DNA from: CAJXZP01 sp049606935
GTDB taxonomy: Bacteria > Bacteroidota > Bacteroidia > Flavobacteriales_G > Salibacteraceae
NCBI GenBank assembly: GCA_049606935.1
Contig: JBMYWA010000001.1
Location: forward strand, 150,236-214,235
Direction: 5' to 3'
Length of the DNA stretch: 64,000 nucleotides
The translations under genes and the position numbers were made by a program. The notes beneath the pieces were generated by a model, which worked only from the letters and a program-made list of their open reading frames with translations, did no database searches and was not told the DNA's origin. Of the stretch, positions 23,889 through 32,030 are shown piece after piece (the stretch's first letter is position 1; each line of letters opens with the position of its first letter).

Positions 23889-26800
23889 ATGAAACAACTA
23901 ATTGACTTTTTAGGATCAAATAAACTGACTTTGGTTTTTTTGCTGATCTTTGGAATTGCCTGTGGTTACGGTACTTTTATGGAAAACGACTATGGTACTC
24001 CTGCGGTAAGGGCAGTAATTTACGATGCCTGGTGGTTTGAGTTAATTATGGCTGTTTTGGCCATAAACTTTTTATTGAATATTAAAAAGTACAGGTTGTT
24101 TAGAAAAGAGAAGTTGTCGTTATTGTTTTTTCACCTAGGGTTTATTGTGGTACTCATTGGCGCATTTGTTAGTCGTTACACGGGGTTTGAAGGAATGGTT
24201 AACATTCGCGAAGGCCATTCAACTAACACAATGTTGAGTAATAAAAGTTACGTGACTTTTCAGGTGGATGAGCACGAAGTGGTAAACCCTATAACACCAA
24301 CGGTATTAACTCCCCCTGATTTTTCCTACGATTTAAATGGGGTCAACCTAACTAGTGTAGAGTACATTCCATATGCAGAGAAAAACATAGTGAATGGAGA
24401 AGGGTTCTTGTTAACCGTAGTAGTAGCTCAGCAAAGTCAAAGAGCCACTTATTTCATGAAGGAGGGACAAGTTATTGATACACCTTATGGTATGATTGGC
24501 TTTAATGCGAAAGAAAAATGCGATGTGGAATTATCAAAAATAAATGATAACCTATTTATTCAATGTACACGTCCTGCAGAGGTGATGGAAATGGCAACAC
24601 AAACTTCGAGTAGTTTTGCTGCAGATACATTGATGCCACTAAAACTAGCAAGTTTGTATAGGTCTGGAGCCATTAGTTTTGTTGTAAAAAGTGAACACCC
24701 CAATTCAGAAATTGGCTACGTATCTACTGAAGATAAAAAGCTTCAAAAAACACTCCCAAATAAAGTGGTGATGGTTGCCAAAAGTGGAGAGGAAGAAAAG
24801 AAATTTGTATTGTCTTACCGCCCTACAGAAACCGCAGGGTCTGGTGAATTCCTATTAAACGGAAAGAAAGTTCGAATTGCTATTGGTCCAGAAATAATTC
24901 CATTAGGCTTTTCGCTGTTTTTAAAAGACTTTCAATTAATCAGATATCCTGGATCTACAAGCCCTTCTGAGTATTCAAGTTATTTGGATGTAATTGATGA
25001 AGATAAATCATTTCCTTATACTATTTATATGAATAATGTATTAGACTACGGAGGATTCAGGTTTTTTCAAGCATCTTATGATACAGATGAATTGGGTACC
25101 GTTTTAAGTGTAAATCATGATTGGTGGGGTACTCAAATTACTTATCTCGGTTATTTTTTATTGACTTTAGGAATGATCTGGAGCTTGTTTAACAAGAATA
25201 GCCGATTCGTTTATTTAAGTAACAAAATGGCACAAATGAAGGTGAAAAACGCTGTTTCCATTATCATTACCATGTATCTGGCTCTTGGACTTCAAGCACA
25301 AAGTAACATGGACTTTTATAAAAACGCAGGTATTTATCCAACGCAAGTTACCAATGAATTTGGAGGTTTGTTACTTCAAGATATGGATGGAAGAATAAAG
25401 CCGGTGAATACTCTCGCTTCTGAATTGATGCGAAAAATTACCGGTAAAACTAATTTCAACCTTCAATACGACTCCATAAAAGCCACCTTAACACCTAACC
25501 AGTTTTTTATGGCCCTGCATTCTAAGCCTCAATTTTGGGCTTTTGCGCCTGTGGTAAAAGTGGATGTGGAAAAGGGGGCACAAATATTAGTGCACCTAAA
25601 TAAAACAGGAGTAGAATTTGTTTCGTTAAAAGACTTCTTTAGTGAAAATGGAGAATATCTATTGCAAGAAATGGTGGATGAAGCCTATAATACTAAACCA
25701 GATCAGCGCTCAAAGCATATGGAAGAAGTTATTAAAGTAGATGAGCGCTTTAATATCTTATACCAGGCATTAACAGATTCTTATATGAAGATGTTTCCAA
25801 AGCCAAAAGATGTTAATCATGCATGGTACTCCAATAAATCAGTACTTCTAGGAGTGTCTCATGAAGACTCGGTTTTTGTGAGAAACGTAATGAATATGAT
25901 TTATAAGGCTGCAGACTCTGTTTGGATATCTAAAAACCCATCTGTGGCAAATACCTATATTGGCTACATTGAGAAATATCAACAGCGTTATGCCAGTGAA
26001 ATTATTCCATCAGCTAATCAAGTTAAGGCAGAATTATGGTACAATAAATTGAAGATATTTTTCCATCTGTTTTATAGTTATTGGATAATGGGACTAATCC
26101 TTTTGATATTGGCAATAACTAAGCTTTTTAAAAACCAATTGTGGTTAGATAGGTTGCAAAAAACCGTATTTCTGATCGTTTGTTTGTTGTTTTTATTGCA
26201 ATCAATCAATATGATAGTGCGATGGTATGCCGGTGGGTATCCTCCTTGGAGTAATGGCTATGAAATGACTATTTTGGTTTCTTGGACTACCATTTTATTT
26301 GGTTTGATTTTTCATAAAAAAACAGATTTTATTTTACCCTTGGCCACCTTGTTTACCGGTACTTTATTATTTGTAGCCTTTTTAGATTGGCTCAACCCAG
26401 AGATTACCAACTTGGTTCCGGTATTAAAATCATATTGGTTAAAAATTCATGTTGCAATTATTGTAGGTAGTTATGCTCCTTTGGCATTATCTGCTTTATT
26501 AGGATTTACCTCTTTATGGCTTATGATTTTTTCAAGTAAACCAAAAGAGAACATAAAGAACGCCATTAAAGAGATTTCATACCTCAACGAAATTTCTATG
26601 ACTATTGGTATTTATATGTTAACCATAGGAACCTTTTTAGGCGGTGTTTGGGCAAATGAAAGTTGGGGTCGTTATTGGGGATGGGACCCAAAGGAAACCT
26701 GGGCATTGATTTCAATATTGGCGTATGCCATTGTTTTACACTTGCGTTTGATTCCTGTTATAAAGCCATTTAAGTTTTGGTTTAATGCAGCAAGTGTGGT

Positions 26801-26969
26801 TGCATTTTTCAGTATTATTATGACTTCGTTTGGCGTGAATTATTACTTATCAGGTTTACACTCTTATGCTCAGGGTGACCCTTTACCTGTTCCAACATGG
26901 GCTTATGTTTTAGTAGCCGTGGTTTTTGCTACTATATTATTGGCTTATAAAAATAGGAGTAAAAACTAA
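23889..26969 (+). CDS. ccsBA: Fused ResB-CcsA cytochrome c biogenesis protein
   Basis: A 1026-residue inner-membrane protein that exports haem and attaches it to CxxCH motifs (system II). Residues about 1-440 are ResB-like: membrane helices, then a large periplasmic part, with the block YGGFRFFQASYDTDE before a further helix. Residues about 460-720 are a long soluble linker preceded by a hydrophobic stretch. Residues about 725-1026 are CcsA-like with the tryptophan-rich WWD motif (ESWGRYWGWDPKETWAL) and conserved histidine regions (LKIHVAIIVGSYA; LSGLHSYA). Such fusions are usual in Bacteroidota. Placed 68 bases after nrfA; a hairpin lies in between. It probably serves NrfH and NrfA, and perhaps all cytochromes c of the cell. 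Confidence 0.93.
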   Translation: MKQLIDFLGSNKLTLVFLLIFGIACGYGTFMENDYGTPAVRAVIYDAWWFELIMAVLAINFLLNIKKYRLFRKEKLSLLFFHLGFIVVLIGAFVSRYTGFEGMVNIREGHSTNTMLSNKSYVTFQVDEHEVVNPITPTVLTPPDFSYDLNGVNLTSVEYIPYAEKNIVNGEGFLLTVVVAQQSQRATYFMKEGQVIDTPYGMIGFNAKEKCDVELSKINDNLFIQCTRPAEVMEMATQTSSSFAADTLMPLKLASLYRSGAISFVVKSEHPNSEIGYVSTEDKKLQKTLPNKVVMVAKSGEEEKKFVLSYRPTETAGSGEFLLNGKKVRIAIGPEIIPLGFSLFLKDFQLIRYPGSTSPSEYSSYLDVIDEDKSFPYTIYMNNVLDYGGFRFFQASYDTDELGTVLSVNHDWWGTQITYLGYFLLTLGMIWSLFNKNSRFVYLSNKMAQMKVKNAVSIIITMYLALGLQAQSNMDFYKNAGIYPTQVTNEFGGLLLQDMDGRIKPVNTLASELMRKITGKTNFNLQYDSIKATLTPNQFFMALHSKPQFWAFAPVVKVDVEKGAQILVHLNKTGVEFVSLKDFFSENGEYLLQEMVDEAYNTKPDQRSKHMEEVIKVDERFNILYQALTDSYMKMFPKPKDVNHAWYSNKSVLLGVSHEDSVFVRNVMNMIYKAADSVWISKNPSVANTYIGYIEKYQQRYASEIIPSANQVKAELWYNKLKIFFHLFYSYWIMGLILLILAITKLFKNQLWLDRLQKTVFLIVCLLFLLQSINMIVRWYAGGYPPWSNGYEMTILVSWTTILFGLIFHKKTDFILPLATLFTGTLLFVAFLDWLNPEITNLVPVLKSYWLKIHVAIIVGSYAPLALSALLGFTSLWLMIFSSKPKENIKNAIKEISYLNEISMTIGIYMLTIGTFLGGVWANESWGRYWGWDPKETWALISILAYAIVLHLRLIPVIKPFKFWFNAASVVAFFSIIMTSFGVNYYLSGLHSYAQGDPLPVPTWAYVLVAVVFATILLAYKNRSKN

Positions 26970-26977
26970 CAATTCCA

Positions 26978-27442
26978 CTAGTAGTAAGACACTAATTGTA
27001 GTTGTATAAGGGTATCAGAAACGGAGGCATCCAATACCATTCTATTGTTAGTGATCTTAAAACTTGTTACACCCACGAAATGATTTGTTATTATATCATG
27101 CCATTCGCCTGTTCCTGTAGGACAAGGGGCAGCATTAACATTTTGTAGGGAGGTAAATCTCATATACCCGCTATCGTTTGCAATGTGGTGCCCATAAATT
27201 CCATTACATCCAGTATGTCCAATAAAAGAGCTATCTAGACTAAATTTTAGGTACTTGGTATTCGTAGATGCAGGAGGAAATTTTTCAATTCCACCATTTT
27301 CATAACTTACCACTTCCCAGGTTTTGCTTATCAAATCCGACACCTTGGTAGACTCTAAAATGGGTTCCTCCACAGATTCTGTTTTTTTGCATCCGTAAAA
27401 GGTGAAAACAATTAAAATGGGAATAATAGTGAATGACCTCAT
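26978..27442 (-). CDS. META-domain lipoprotein (HslJ-like)
   Basis: A 154-residue lipoprotein (signal peptide with TFYGC, Cys18). The body resembles the META/HslJ domain: an opening TWEVVSYENGG, then a FSLDSSFIGHTGCNGIYGHH block (the GxxGCNxxxG pattern is typical) and two cysteines (TGCNG and APCPTG) that may pair. META domains are small beta folds in heat-shock protein HslJ and in secreted proteins; function is mostly unknown. I took the ATG at 27442; a GTG lies two codons upstream. It converges on ccsBA with 8 bases between stops. Confidence 0.65.
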   Translation of the reverse strand: MRSFTIIPILIVFTFYGCKKTESVEEPILESTKVSDLISKTWEVVSYENGGIEKFPPASTNTKYLKFSLDSSFIGHTGCNGIYGHHIANDSGYMRFTSLQNVNAAPCPTGTGEWHDIITNHFVGVTSFKITNNRMVLDASVSDTLIQLQLVSYY

Positions 27443-27514
27443 AACCACGAATTTTTACAAATAAAAAGAATAAAATTGTATGTTGGCTCTATCTAACAAT
27501 TTTAAAAATAGGTT

Positions 27515-27826
27515 ATGGGAGTAGAAGAACAAAAATTTGAGGAAGTAGGAGCTTCCATACCAGAATCAACTAGGAGTCAAATGTTTGGTAAGCCCTGTTT
27601 TAAAATTGGTAAAAAGGCTTTTGTATGTTTTTTTCAAAATGAAATGGTTTTTAAGTTAAATGGAAAAGCCCATATGGAAGCATTAAGTTTAGATGGAGCC
27701 AAATTATTTGACCCCTCCGGTAAAGGACGACCTATGAAGAAATGGATTCAAATTCCTTTTCATTATCAAGATCAATGGTTAGAGCTTTCTAAGACGGCTT
27801 TTGAATACGTGAAGGTAAATGAGTAG
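27515..27826 (+). CDS. Small TfoX/Sxy N-domain-like protein
   Basis: A 103-residue cytoplasmic protein. The pattern MFGKPCFKIGKKAFVCFFQNEMVFKLNG, followed by an MKKWIQIPFHYQ block, resembles the N-terminal domain of TfoX/Sxy proteins (MFGG-x-x-x-x-x-G-x-x-F, later a W-x-x-P block). In enterobacteria TfoX/Sxy affects competence, but stand-alone N-domain proteins are common and of unknown role. I am moderately sure of the family and not of any function. It is read as a separate gene; the 3' region leads into a sulfatase-like fragment. Confidence 0.5.
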   Translation: MGVEEQKFEEVGASIPESTRSQMFGKPCFKIGKKAFVCFFQNEMVFKLNGKAHMEALSLDGAKLFDPSGKGRPMKKWIQIPFHYQDQWLELSKTAFEYVKVNE

Positions 27827-27886
27827 TTTATTTTTGCTGAAATGAGATAATATGTAGTGTATCAAAAAAAGTTGTGAATTTTATTA

Positions 27887-28258
27887 GTGGCTATTGTTAA
27901 AGGTCGTTACAAGCATCACTTACTTTCTGATGATCCTGGAGTGGCTACTGGAATTGGAGCTGCATTTTACGACTTATATCAAGATCCAAGAGAGCATAAC
28001 CCACATTTGGTTCCATTAATTCATACACAAGGGCAGTTTACAAGAATGCAATTTAGACATGAACTAATGAAAAAGAAATATCCAGATCATGCAAACGCAA
28101 AAGGTATTCCTTTAACAGGTATTTCTAATGCACGCCCGGAGACCAAAAACATTAAAAATATGGTGGAAGAGTATATGAAGTTGTTACCTATTAATGTAGA
28201 AGAATATATTGAATACGATAATCCAGCTTTAAAAATGGATGGTGATTGGGGGCATTAA
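27887..28258 (+). CDS. C-terminal sulfatase-like fragment (probable gene remnant)
   Basis: A 123-residue frame from a GTG (an in-frame stop lies 12 bases upstream). It starts as if in the middle of a domain: GRYKHHLLSDDPGVATG, then AFYDLYQDPREHNPHLVPL. The block Y-D-L-x-x-D-P-x-E is the usual C-terminal mark of type I sulfatases, whose catalytic part (with C/S-x-P-x-R) should lie about 400 residues earlier and is absent; there are only 60 bases between it and the preceding gene. So this looks like a leftover 3' end. A TATTTTTG element at 27829-27836 could still drive it, and it has its own terminator, so expression is possible. The sulfatase link is my recognition, not a search result. Confidence 0.5.
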   Translation: MAIVKGRYKHHLLSDDPGVATGIGAAFYDLYQDPREHNPHLVPLIHTQGQFTRMQFRHELMKKKYPDHANAKGIPLTGISNARPETKNIKNMVEEYMKLLPINVEEYIEYDNPALKMDGDWGH

Positions 28259-28278
28259 ACCGATTAAATAACTAATGG

Positions 28279-28309
28279 AAAGAGCTGGGTTTACCCGGCT
28301 CTTTTTTTT
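28279..28309 (+). terminator. Intrinsic terminator after the sulfatase-like fragment
   Basis: Stem AAAGAGCTGGG / CCCGGCTCTTT (28279-28289 with 28294-28304, one T-G pair) with a T run. Confidence 0.85.
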
Positions 28310-28347
28310 AACCATTGTTTGATGAGAGAAAGGTTTTCAACATTTCT

Positions 28348-28355
28348 TATTTTTG
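28348..28355 (+). promoter_or_regulatory. -7 promoter element TATTTTTG
   Basis: Exact TAnnTTTG match about 30 bases before the ATG at 28379; it lies inside the longer open frame and so favours the shorter protein. Confidence 0.5.
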
Positions 28356-28378
28356 ATATCAAACCAAATCAAGTAATG

Positions 28379-28897
28379 ATGAAAATATTGAAGTATATAT
28401 TAATTGTATTGGCTGTATTAATGATTATCTTTTTTGGGAATGGATTGATTACATCATCGGTTACCTATCAAGGTAAAATAGAAGTTAACAAACCCATTGA
28501 AGAGGCTTGGGCCGTAATGGAGGATGATTCTCGAATTTCAGAATGGTTACCGGTGATAACTAGAATTGAACCTGTTAGTGGCACACCTGGTACCTTAGGA
28601 GCGGTATCTAATATTTATGCGATAGAAAATGGGGAGGAAATGGTAATGCAAGAAACTATTACTTCATTTGATCCTCCAAAACATATTGCCATGACCTTCA
28701 CAATGGATTTTATGGATATGAAATATGAAATGCACTTAACCGAACAAAATGGAAAAACCCTTATTGCAAGTAAGTCAAAAACCGTAGGAAATGGCTTGTT
28801 TTCCAAGTCTATTTTATCTTTTATGGGGGGAATGATGGAAGCTCAAGAAAATGAGAATTTGCATAGGTTAAAAATGGTAATTGAAGGAACCAATTAA
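28379..28897 (+). CDS. SRPBCC family protein with an N-terminal membrane anchor
   Basis: A 172-residue protein: one membrane helix (about residues 4-24, YILIVLAVLMIIFFGNGLI), then a START/Bet v 1-like (SRPBCC) domain recognised by KIEVNKPIEEAWAVMEDDSRISEWLPVITRIE and the middle strands with TSFDPPKHIAMTF. Such domains hold hydrophobic ligands in a deep cavity. The ligand is unknown. Two ATG codons lie in tandem (28376 and 28379); I use the second. A promoter element at 28348-28355 rules out the frame extension to 28319. Followed after 36 bases by the Ntn-hydrolase gene, probably the same transcript. Confidence 0.78.
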   Translation: MKILKYILIVLAVLMIIFFGNGLITSSVTYQGKIEVNKPIEEAWAVMEDDSRISEWLPVITRIEPVSGTPGTLGAVSNIYAIENGEEMVMQETITSFDPPKHIAMTFTMDFMDMKYEMHLTEQNGKTLIASKSKTVGNGLFSKSILSFMGGMMEAQENENLHRLKMVIEGTN

Positions 28898-28933
28898 CAT
28901 GAGGCTTTTTCCTTGGTTAATAAAGAAAGAATA

Positions 28934-30115
28934 ATGAAGAAGTTGTTGGTAATTTGGATTTGCCTTTGTGGTATTGGAACATTCCAGGTAAGTGCTTGTA
29001 GCATGTATAAACTTACAAAAAATGGAAAAACCATAGTAGGTAATAATGAAGATTGGACTAGCCCAAATGGTCAATTTTGGTTCGAAGCGGGTAGTAAAGA
29101 TTCCTTTGGAGTAATGTATATGGGATTTCTAAATAATTTCACTCAAGGCGCCATAAACCAAGCAGGATTGGTTTTTGATGGCTTTTGGGAGCCCTACTTA
29201 GAAGTAAAGAATACGGAAGGAAAAACTAATTTACCCATTGGTAAAGCGTTATCACACGTGATGAAAACAATGACCAATGTGGAAGAAGTGCAAGCTTATC
29301 TTCAAACCATTAACCTAAGTATCTTAGATAACGGACAACTTGTTTTTGTAGACCAAAAGGGAAGCTATTTAATTATTGAAGGAGATGAGATGTTTTTAGG
29401 AAATGAAAATGAAAAGTCATTTTCTAATTTTTATTATTCCCAAATTGATTCGATCGAACAAGTGGATCTTCAATATTTTCAAAAAGGTCAGTCTTATATT
29501 AACGAAACTGAAATGGAATGCTCCTTGAATTATTGCTCAAAAGCCATGAGTGAGTATTCTCAATCCAATTTTGCTCCAACTCAATATACCACTGTGTATG
29601 ATTTGAAGACATTAACGGTAAGAATTTACCTTTTTCATGATTATTCTCAATATGTAGAAATTAATTTGAATGAAAAACTAAAGGAGGGAAACCAACGTAT
29701 TATGATTGCAGAATTATTTCCAAAGAATTCGAAAGGATATATCTTCTATAAAAAATACAACAACCCCGAACACCCCACACAATTAATGGAAGAATTTCTT
29801 GAGGGCAAAGACGTTACGGAGCAAGACCTTTTGGATAGTGATTATGATAATGTAATTAATGGTTTAGGCTATGAATGGTTGTATGATATTAAGAATGCAG
29901 AGGGCGCTATTAAAGTTTTTAAATACGGGGTGAAATTGATGCCAAACAGTGCTAACCTTTATGATAGTTTGGGGGAGTCTTATTATGTGAATAAGGATTA
30001 TCAGGAAGCACTTGAGAATTATTCTAAGTCTCTAACCCTTAACCCAGATAACGAAAATGCAAAGGCAATGATGGTAAAGATTAAAGATATTCAAAAAATG
30101 AATGCAACTAATTAA
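28934..30115 (+). CDS. Secreted Ntn-hydrolase (linear amide C-N hydrolase type) with TPRs
   Basis: A 393-residue exported protein. Residues about 22-260 match the choloylglycine hydrolase / acyl-CoA:6-APA acyltransferase-like Ntn family: nucleophile block CSMYKLTKNGKTIVGNNEDW, with the usual N-N-E-D after it. The nucleophile Cys22 directly follows a signal peptide ending VSA, so cleavage would expose it as the N-terminal residue. The C-terminal about 90 residues carry two TPRs (LYDSLGESYYVNKDYQEALENYSKSLTLNPD). The sequence VSAC also reads as a lipobox, so lipidation of the same cysteine is an alternative. Substrate (an amide) unknown. I took the ATG at 28934; 7 more in-frame residues precede it. 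Confidence 0.8.
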   Translation: MKKLLVIWICLCGIGTFQVSACSMYKLTKNGKTIVGNNEDWTSPNGQFWFEAGSKDSFGVMYMGFLNNFTQGAINQAGLVFDGFWEPYLEVKNTEGKTNLPIGKALSHVMKTMTNVEEVQAYLQTINLSILDNGQLVFVDQKGSYLIIEGDEMFLGNENEKSFSNFYYSQIDSIEQVDLQYFQKGQSYINETEMECSLNYCSKAMSEYSQSNFAPTQYTTVYDLKTLTVRIYLFHDYSQYVEINLNEKLKEGNQRIMIAELFPKNSKGYIFYKKYNNPEHPTQLMEEFLEGKDVTEQDLLDSDYDNVINGLGYEWLYDIKNAEGAIKVFKYGVKLMPNSANLYDSLGESYYVNKDYQEALENYSKSLTLNPDNENAKAMMVKIKDIQKMNATN

Positions 30116-30174
30116 TTTACTTTTTTGCTGATTAATAGTTGTTTGCATCTCTTTAAAATTCTAATAATTATGAA

Positions 30175-30789
30175 ATGACGCTAAACACAAACACTTGGAA
30201 CAAAATTCGCTACACTTTATATGCCCCTATTTATAATGTAATTGAGGGTGTTTTTTCTTCTTCTAGAGAATTATCCATCAATCAACTTAATTGCAAACCA
30301 GGCGATAAGGTATTGATTATTGGAGCCGGAACAGGATTAGATATTCCATACTTCCCAAAGGGTACAAAAATTACCGCTACAGATATTACACCGGCAATGG
30401 TTCAAAAAATTAAAAAGTCCTATCCATCTAATAATTTAAAAGCTCTAGTTATGGATGGGCAAAATTTAGCGTTTAACGAAGCCACCTTTGATCATGTGGT
30501 TTTGCATTTGATTTTGGCGGTGATGCCCAATCCTAATAAGTGTATGCAAGAAGTAAATCGAGTTTTGAAACCTGGTGGAAGTGTAGCTGTATTTGATAAG
30601 TTTATGGAACCTAATACTCAACCATCCGTTTTTAGAAAATTGGGAAATTCAATTACCACGTTTTTATTCAGCGACATTACACGGGATATTTATTCTATGA
30701 TATCAAATACAACTTTAAAAATAGTTTCCGATAAAAAAGCGAACTTTAAAGGCGTTTTTAGAGTCGTTAACATGCGTAAGGAAATTTAA
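30175..30789 (+). CDS. Class I SAM-dependent methyltransferase
   Basis: A 204-residue cytoplasmic enzyme. The SAM-binding motif I is VLIIGAGTGLDIPYF; the acidic residue after the second strand is in TATDITPAM (motif post I), and motif II is the FDHVVLHLILAVMP block; CMQEVNRVLKPGGSVAVFDKF is the conserved motif III of UbiE/Methyltransf_11 proteins. Substrate unknown; the UbiE/COQ5-like pattern alone does not prove quinone methylation, and no menaquinone gene is nearby. Starts 59 bases after the Ntn-hydrolase stop. Confidence 0.88.
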   Translation: MTLNTNTWNKIRYTLYAPIYNVIEGVFSSSRELSINQLNCKPGDKVLIIGAGTGLDIPYFPKGTKITATDITPAMVQKIKKSYPSNNLKALVMDGQNLAFNEATFDHVVLHLILAVMPNPNKCMQEVNRVLKPGGSVAVFDKFMEPNTQPSVFRKLGNSITTFLFSDITRDIYSMISNTTLKIVSDKKANFKGVFRVVNMRKEI

Positions 30790-30846
30790 AATTGTTAAGA
30801 ATTTTTACAACAAACTACCTCTGACATGTTTTGACATTCCACCTCG

Positions 30847-30854
30847 TAATTTTG
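30847..30854 (+). promoter_or_regulatory. -7 promoter element TAATTTTG before the VOC gene
   Basis: Exact TAnnTTTG match, expected transcription start near 30859, 25 bases before the ATG. The nearest TTG (30831-30833) is too close for a usual -33 box. Confidence 0.5.
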
Positions 30855-30884
30855 TGATCAAGTTATACCTAAAACATAATTATT

Positions 30885-31256
30885 ATGAACAATACAATTA
30901 CCTGGTTTGAAATTCCAGCACTTGATTACGATCGAGCAAAAAAATTCTACCAAACCGTATTAAAGGTAGAGATTGCCGATATGCCCATGCCTGAAGGTAA
31001 ATATGGTTTTTTTACTCCTAACAAAGAAGATTACGGATCGGGAGGTGGAATAATGCAACACGAAAGCATGAAACCGACCACCGAAGGCCCAAATCTTTAT
31101 TTAGATGGAGGAGATGACTTAGAAGTTCCTTTAAGCAGAGTAGAGGCTGCCGGTGGAAAAGTGATTCAACCTAAAACATCTATTGGTGAAAATGGTTTTA
31201 TGGCCATGTTTATCGATACCGAAGGAAACAGAATGTGTTTTCATTCTGAAAAGTAA
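30885..31256 (+). CDS. VOC family (glyoxalase/bleomycin-resistance fold) protein
   Basis: A 123-residue protein of the vicinal-oxygen-chelate fold with two beta-alpha-beta modules: ITWFEIPALDYDRAKKFYQTVL opens the first, and the second ends with GFMAMFIDTEGNRMCFHS. This type (YcfG/PhnB-like, with the phrase D-x-E-G-N) binds a metal; the N-terminal histidine that many glyoxalases use is not present in TWFEIP. A WYL regulator gene follows, with a perfect palindrome between, so the regulator may control it. Substrate unknown. Confidence 0.85.
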   Translation: MNNTITWFEIPALDYDRAKKFYQTVLKVEIADMPMPEGKYGFFTPNKEDYGSGGGIMQHESMKPTTEGPNLYLDGGDDLEVPLSRVEAAGGKVIQPKTSIGENGFMAMFIDTEGNRMCFHSEK

Positions 31257-31264
31257 CCAATAAC

Positions 31265-31292
31265 GTACAGAACGATTAATTTCGTTCTGTAC
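31265..31292. promoter_or_regulatory. Perfect 11-bp inverted repeat before the WYL regulator gene
   Basis: GTACAGAACGA (31265-31275) and TCGTTCTGTAC (31282-31292) with a six-base spacer TTAATT, ending 4 bases before the ATG. It can be an operator, or a terminator for the VOC gene; only a short T run (TTT) follows, so operator is more likely. Confidence 0.6.
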
Positions 31293-31296
31293 TTTC

Positions 31297-31983
31297 ATGA
31301 ATATGAATCAACTTTCGCGTCTTATATCCATATTAACACTCCTTAAATCAAAGCGTGTTTTAACGGCTACCGAAGTCTCCGAACGTTTTGACGTTAGTGT
31401 TCGAACCGTGTATCGTGACATACGAAAACTCGAAGAAGCAGGTGTGCCTATTGCTACCATTGAAGGTAAAGGATATTCTTTAATGGAAGGTTACACGGTA
31501 GCTCCTGTACAATTCACCGAACAACAGGCTAATGCTTTGATTACCGCCAGACATATGGTTAGTCACAGTCAGGATTCTTCTTTCATACGTGACTTTGAAG
31601 ATGCTCTCACTAAAATAAAATCGGTTTTTAAAGATTCGGTTTTGGATAAGAGTGAATACTTGCATCAAAAAATTGCTGTATTAGATCAATCATTTGAGAA
31701 ACTTGAAAGTGATACCTTGGCTGAGATTCAAACCGCTATTACAAATTTTCAGTTTATTCAAATTAGTTATTTAAAAGTGAATGATTTTGAAACTAGCCAA
31801 CGAAAAATTGAGCCAGTTGCCTTGTATTCTATTTCAAGTAAATGGGTGTTAATGGCTTGGTGTCATTTGCGCAATGAATACCGTTCTTTTCGTATTGATC
31901 GAATTCAACATTTTCAGGTCCTTTCTCAAAAGTTCGAAGATAGGAAGTTTGATTTCGGTAATTACTTTTCTCATAATCCATAA
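31297..31983 (+). CDS. WYL-domain transcriptional regulator (YafY type)
   Basis: A 228-residue DNA-binding protein. Residues about 5-60 are an HTH_11 winged helix (SRLISILTLLKSKRVLTATEVSERFDVSVRTVYRDIRKLEEAGVPI). Residues about 145-225 are a WYL domain with YSISSKWVLMAWCHLRNEYRSFRIDRI, where the W-x-x-x-A-W-C-x-x-R-x-x-x-R block is typical. WYL domains bind small ligands or nucleic acids. It follows the VOC gene by 40 bases with a palindrome in between; self-regulation is likely. A second ATG at 31303 is possible. Confidence 0.88.
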   Translation: MNMNQLSRLISILTLLKSKRVLTATEVSERFDVSVRTVYRDIRKLEEAGVPIATIEGKGYSLMEGYTVAPVQFTEQQANALITARHMVSHSQDSSFIRDFEDALTKIKSVFKDSVLDKSEYLHQKIAVLDQSFEKLESDTLAEIQTAITNFQFIQISYLKVNDFETSQRKIEPVALYSISSKWVLMAWCHLRNEYRSFRIDRIQHFQVLSQKFEDRKFDFGNYFSHNP

Positions 31984-32030
31984 TTTACTGGATGACTATT
32001 CCAGTATTATATATCTATGCTTTATAAGCC

